Assembly (NCBI GenBank): GCA_902465775.1 | Contig: CABQOJ010000082.1 | Coordinates: 1-5,839 of the forward strand | Direction of reading: 5' to 3' | DNA from: an uncultured Porphyromonas sp. | GTDB taxonomy: Bacteria > Bacteroidota > Bacteroidia > Bacteroidales > Porphyromonadaceae | Length of the DNA: 5,839 nt | Shown: one piece after another, positions 4,375 to 5,839 of the stretch | Layout: each line of letters opens with the position of its first letter | Position numbering within the stretch: the first letter of the stretch is position 1 | The notes under the pieces: generated by a model | What the model saw: only the letters and a program-made list of their open reading frames with translations | The model's database searches: none | What the model was told of the DNA's origin: nothing | Position numbers and translations under genes: made by a program

Positions 4375-5839
4375 TTATACTTTGCTGATTTGTACCGCTA
4401 TCGGGGTGCCGTCCAGGTCGATTTCCTCGGCATCGCTGAGCACCTCGGAGTAGTCGATCGTGTCGGCCTGCACTTGCGTCTGGACGTACTCCTGATGAGT
4501 ACGGAGCGCCTCTATAACTTCATCGGGAGCCATCACGAGGAGCTCGATGTGATCGTTAACCTCGTAGCCAGACTGCTTGCGAAGGTTCTGTATGCGGTTG
4601 ACAAACTCACGAGCCGTACCCTCAGATATGAGCTCAGGAGTGAGCGTGATGTCTAGAGCCACCGTGTGACGACCCTCGTTGGCGACCGTCCAGCCAGGGA
4701 TATCCTGAGCAATGATCTGTACATCCCCGAGATCGACCACGATAGGCTGATCACCGACCGTCAGCGTGAGCTGACCCGTCTGCTCTAGCTCATTGATCTG
4801 CTCAGTAGAGAGCGCACTGATCTGAGCTGCCAGCGCTTTCATATTCTTGCCCACCTTAGGCCCTAGAGCCTTGAAGTCAGGCTTGACCGTGCGTACCCAG
4901 ATCGAGTCTGAGGGATCGACAAAGCGAATGTCCTTCACGTTGACCTCGCTGAGTAATAGGTCGTGTACCTGCTCCATATGAATCTTGTCCGCCGGGTCAT
5001 TGACCGGTAGCATGATAGCGCTAAGCGGTTGACGCACCTTGATATTGACCTTGCGACGCAGGGAGAGGACCAGAGTCGAGTAGATCTGAGCGAGCTCCAT
5101 GCTGCGCTCCAGGTCTAGGTCTATCTGCGCCTCGTCAGCTACGGGATAGTCGGAGAGGTGCACCGATGCAGACTCCTCGTGCAGGTCACGGTAGAGCCTG
5201 TCTGCGTAGAAGGGCGCAATGGGCGCCATCAGCTGAGCCACCACCGAGAGACACTGGTAGAGCGTCTGGTAGGCACTCAGTTTGTCGTCGGTCATAGAGC
5301 CCGCCCAGAAGCGCTTGCGCGAGAGACGCACATACCAGTTGCTCAGATGCTCTGTGACAAAGTTTTCGATGGCACGTCCCGCAGGCGTCGGGTCGTAGCT
5401 TGCCAGCTTGCCGTCCACCTCCTTGATGAGTGAGTTGAGACGCGAGAGGATCCAGCGGTCTATCTCAGGACGATCCGCATAGGGGATCTGAGCCACGGCA
5501 GGATCGAAGCCGTCCAAGTTGCCGTAGAGGGCGAAGAACTGGTAGGTGTTGTAGAGCGTGCCGAAGTATTTGCGGCTCACCTCCTCGACACCCTTCGGGT
5601 CAAAGCGAATGTTCTCCCACGGATTGGCATTGGTAATCATGTACCAGCGGAGGGGGTCTGAGCCATACTGCTGGATGACCCCAAAGGGATCGACCGCATT
5701 GCCTAGACGCTTGCTCATCTTGTTGCCATCCTTGTCGAGGACGAGCCCGTTGACGAGGACATTTCTAAAGGCTATGCTCCCCTGCGTCATCGTAGCGATA
5801 GCGTGGAGCGTAAAGAACCAACCACGTGTCTGGTCGACG
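4375..5839 (-). CDS. ileS: Isoleucyl-tRNA synthetase, C-terminal part (start lies beyond the window)
   Basis: The enzyme attaches isoleucine to tRNA-Ile in the cytoplasm. The visible 487 residues run from the late catalytic domain to the C-terminus. The frame stays open to the window edge as VDQTRGWFFTLHA, so the ATG at 5790 is internal and the gene is cut, not truncated. Seen in order: DQTRGWF (visible 2-8), the class I signature KMSKR (40-44; bases 5707-5721), and the helical anticodon-binding domain with NWYVRLSRKRFW (167-178) and VVAQLMAPIAPFYADRLY. A longer C-terminal region ends IAVQISKV, and no C-terminal cysteine zinc finger is seen. DQTRGWF, KMSKR and WYVRLSRKRFW point to the eukaryote-like IleRS2 type rather than the E. 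coli-like IleRS1. It is the first visible gene of the minus-strand operon; its promoter must be upstream of this window. Confidence 0.97.
   Translation of the reverse strand, partial: VDQTRGWFFTLHAIATMTQGSIAFRNVLVNGLVLDKDGNKMSKRLGNAVDPFGVIQQYGSDPLRWYMITNANPWENIRFDPKGVEEVSRKYFGTLYNTYQFFALYGNLDGFDPAVAQIPYADRPEIDRWILSRLNSLIKEVDGKLASYDPTPAGRAIENFVTEHLSNWYVRLSRKRFWAGSMTDDKLSAYQTLYQCLSVVAQLMAPIAPFYADRLYRDLHEESASVHLSDYPVADEAQIDLDLERSMELAQIYSTLVLSLRRKVNIKVRQPLSAIMLPVNDPADKIHMEQVHDLLLSEVNVKDIRFVDPSDSIWVRTVKPDFKALGPKVGKNMKALAAQISALSTEQINELEQTGQLTLTVGDQPIVVDLGDVQIIAQDIPGWTVANEGRHTVALDITLTPELISEGTAREFVNRIQNLRKQSGYEVNDHIELLVMAPDEVIEALRTHQEYVQTQVQADTIDYSEVLSDAEEIDLDGTPIAVQISKV

Noticed and set aside
4390..5433. 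Plus-strand frames opposite ileS (4390-4656 and 5158-5433)
   Set aside because: They are antisense to conserved IleRS sequence and are explained by the codon bias of the real gene.
4375..5790. Treating ATG 5790 as the ileS start, i.e. a naturally truncated synthetase
   Set aside because: The frame continues upstream to the window edge with conserved IleRS sequence (DQTRGWF), so the gene is simply cut by the window.
1..5839. CRISPR array, tRNA/rRNA gene, transposase or phage integration site
   Set aside because: The only repeats are the 21-bp, 24-bp and 4-bp tandems, without spacer structure. No cloverleaf, rRNA core motif or transposase-like protein was seen.

Overview
The window looks like a chromosomal segment of a Bacteroidales bacterium, most likely a Porphyromonas species. 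This is inferred from four things. The gene order ileS / DksA-like gene / lspA / DUF4296 lipoprotein gene is one I associate with that order. The DksA-like protein is of the cysteine-depleted type I associate with Bacteroidetes. There is a promoter of the Bacteroidetes form (TTTG, about 20 bp, TAnnTTTG). Recognisable Shine-Dalgarno sites are absent. No database search was possible.

Left part, 1-333: no convincing gene. It starts inside a 21-bp direct repeat, continues through three successive inverted repeats and ends in a strong-looking promoter at 226-257. A small reading frame (14-274) crosses all of this and is doubtful. The segment looks like a dispersed repeat element that supplies a promoter.

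Plus-strand unit, 334-1823: a 198-aa secreted lipoprotein and a 298-aa outer-membrane beta-barrel protein share an ATGA stop/start overlap, so they are probably translationally coupled and may act together at the cell envelope. A good intrinsic terminator follows at 1882-1912.

Convergent junction, 1824-1917: two hairpins, each suited to terminate one direction. Each lies beyond the other, so the two transcripts should overlap tail to tail by roughly 90 nt. A (GTTA) microsatellite between them puts stop codons in all six frames.

Minus-strand cluster, right to left: the C-terminal part of isoleucyl-tRNA synthetase (ileS, cut by the window edge), a DksA/TraR-family regulator, lipoprotein signal peptidase (lspA), a DUF4296 lipoprotein with an in-frame 24-bp repeat array, and a small unknown gene. 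Spacers of 18, 6 and 42 bp suggest one operon. The 84-bp gap after ileS holds a strong hairpin with a G7 run. The operon links tRNA charging, a stringent-response-type regulator, lipoprotein maturation and a lipoprotein that LspA itself should process. Most of this segment is core genome. The less explained parts are the repeat/promoter element, the lipoprotein-barrel pair, the ileS-downstream hairpin and the 77-aa gene.
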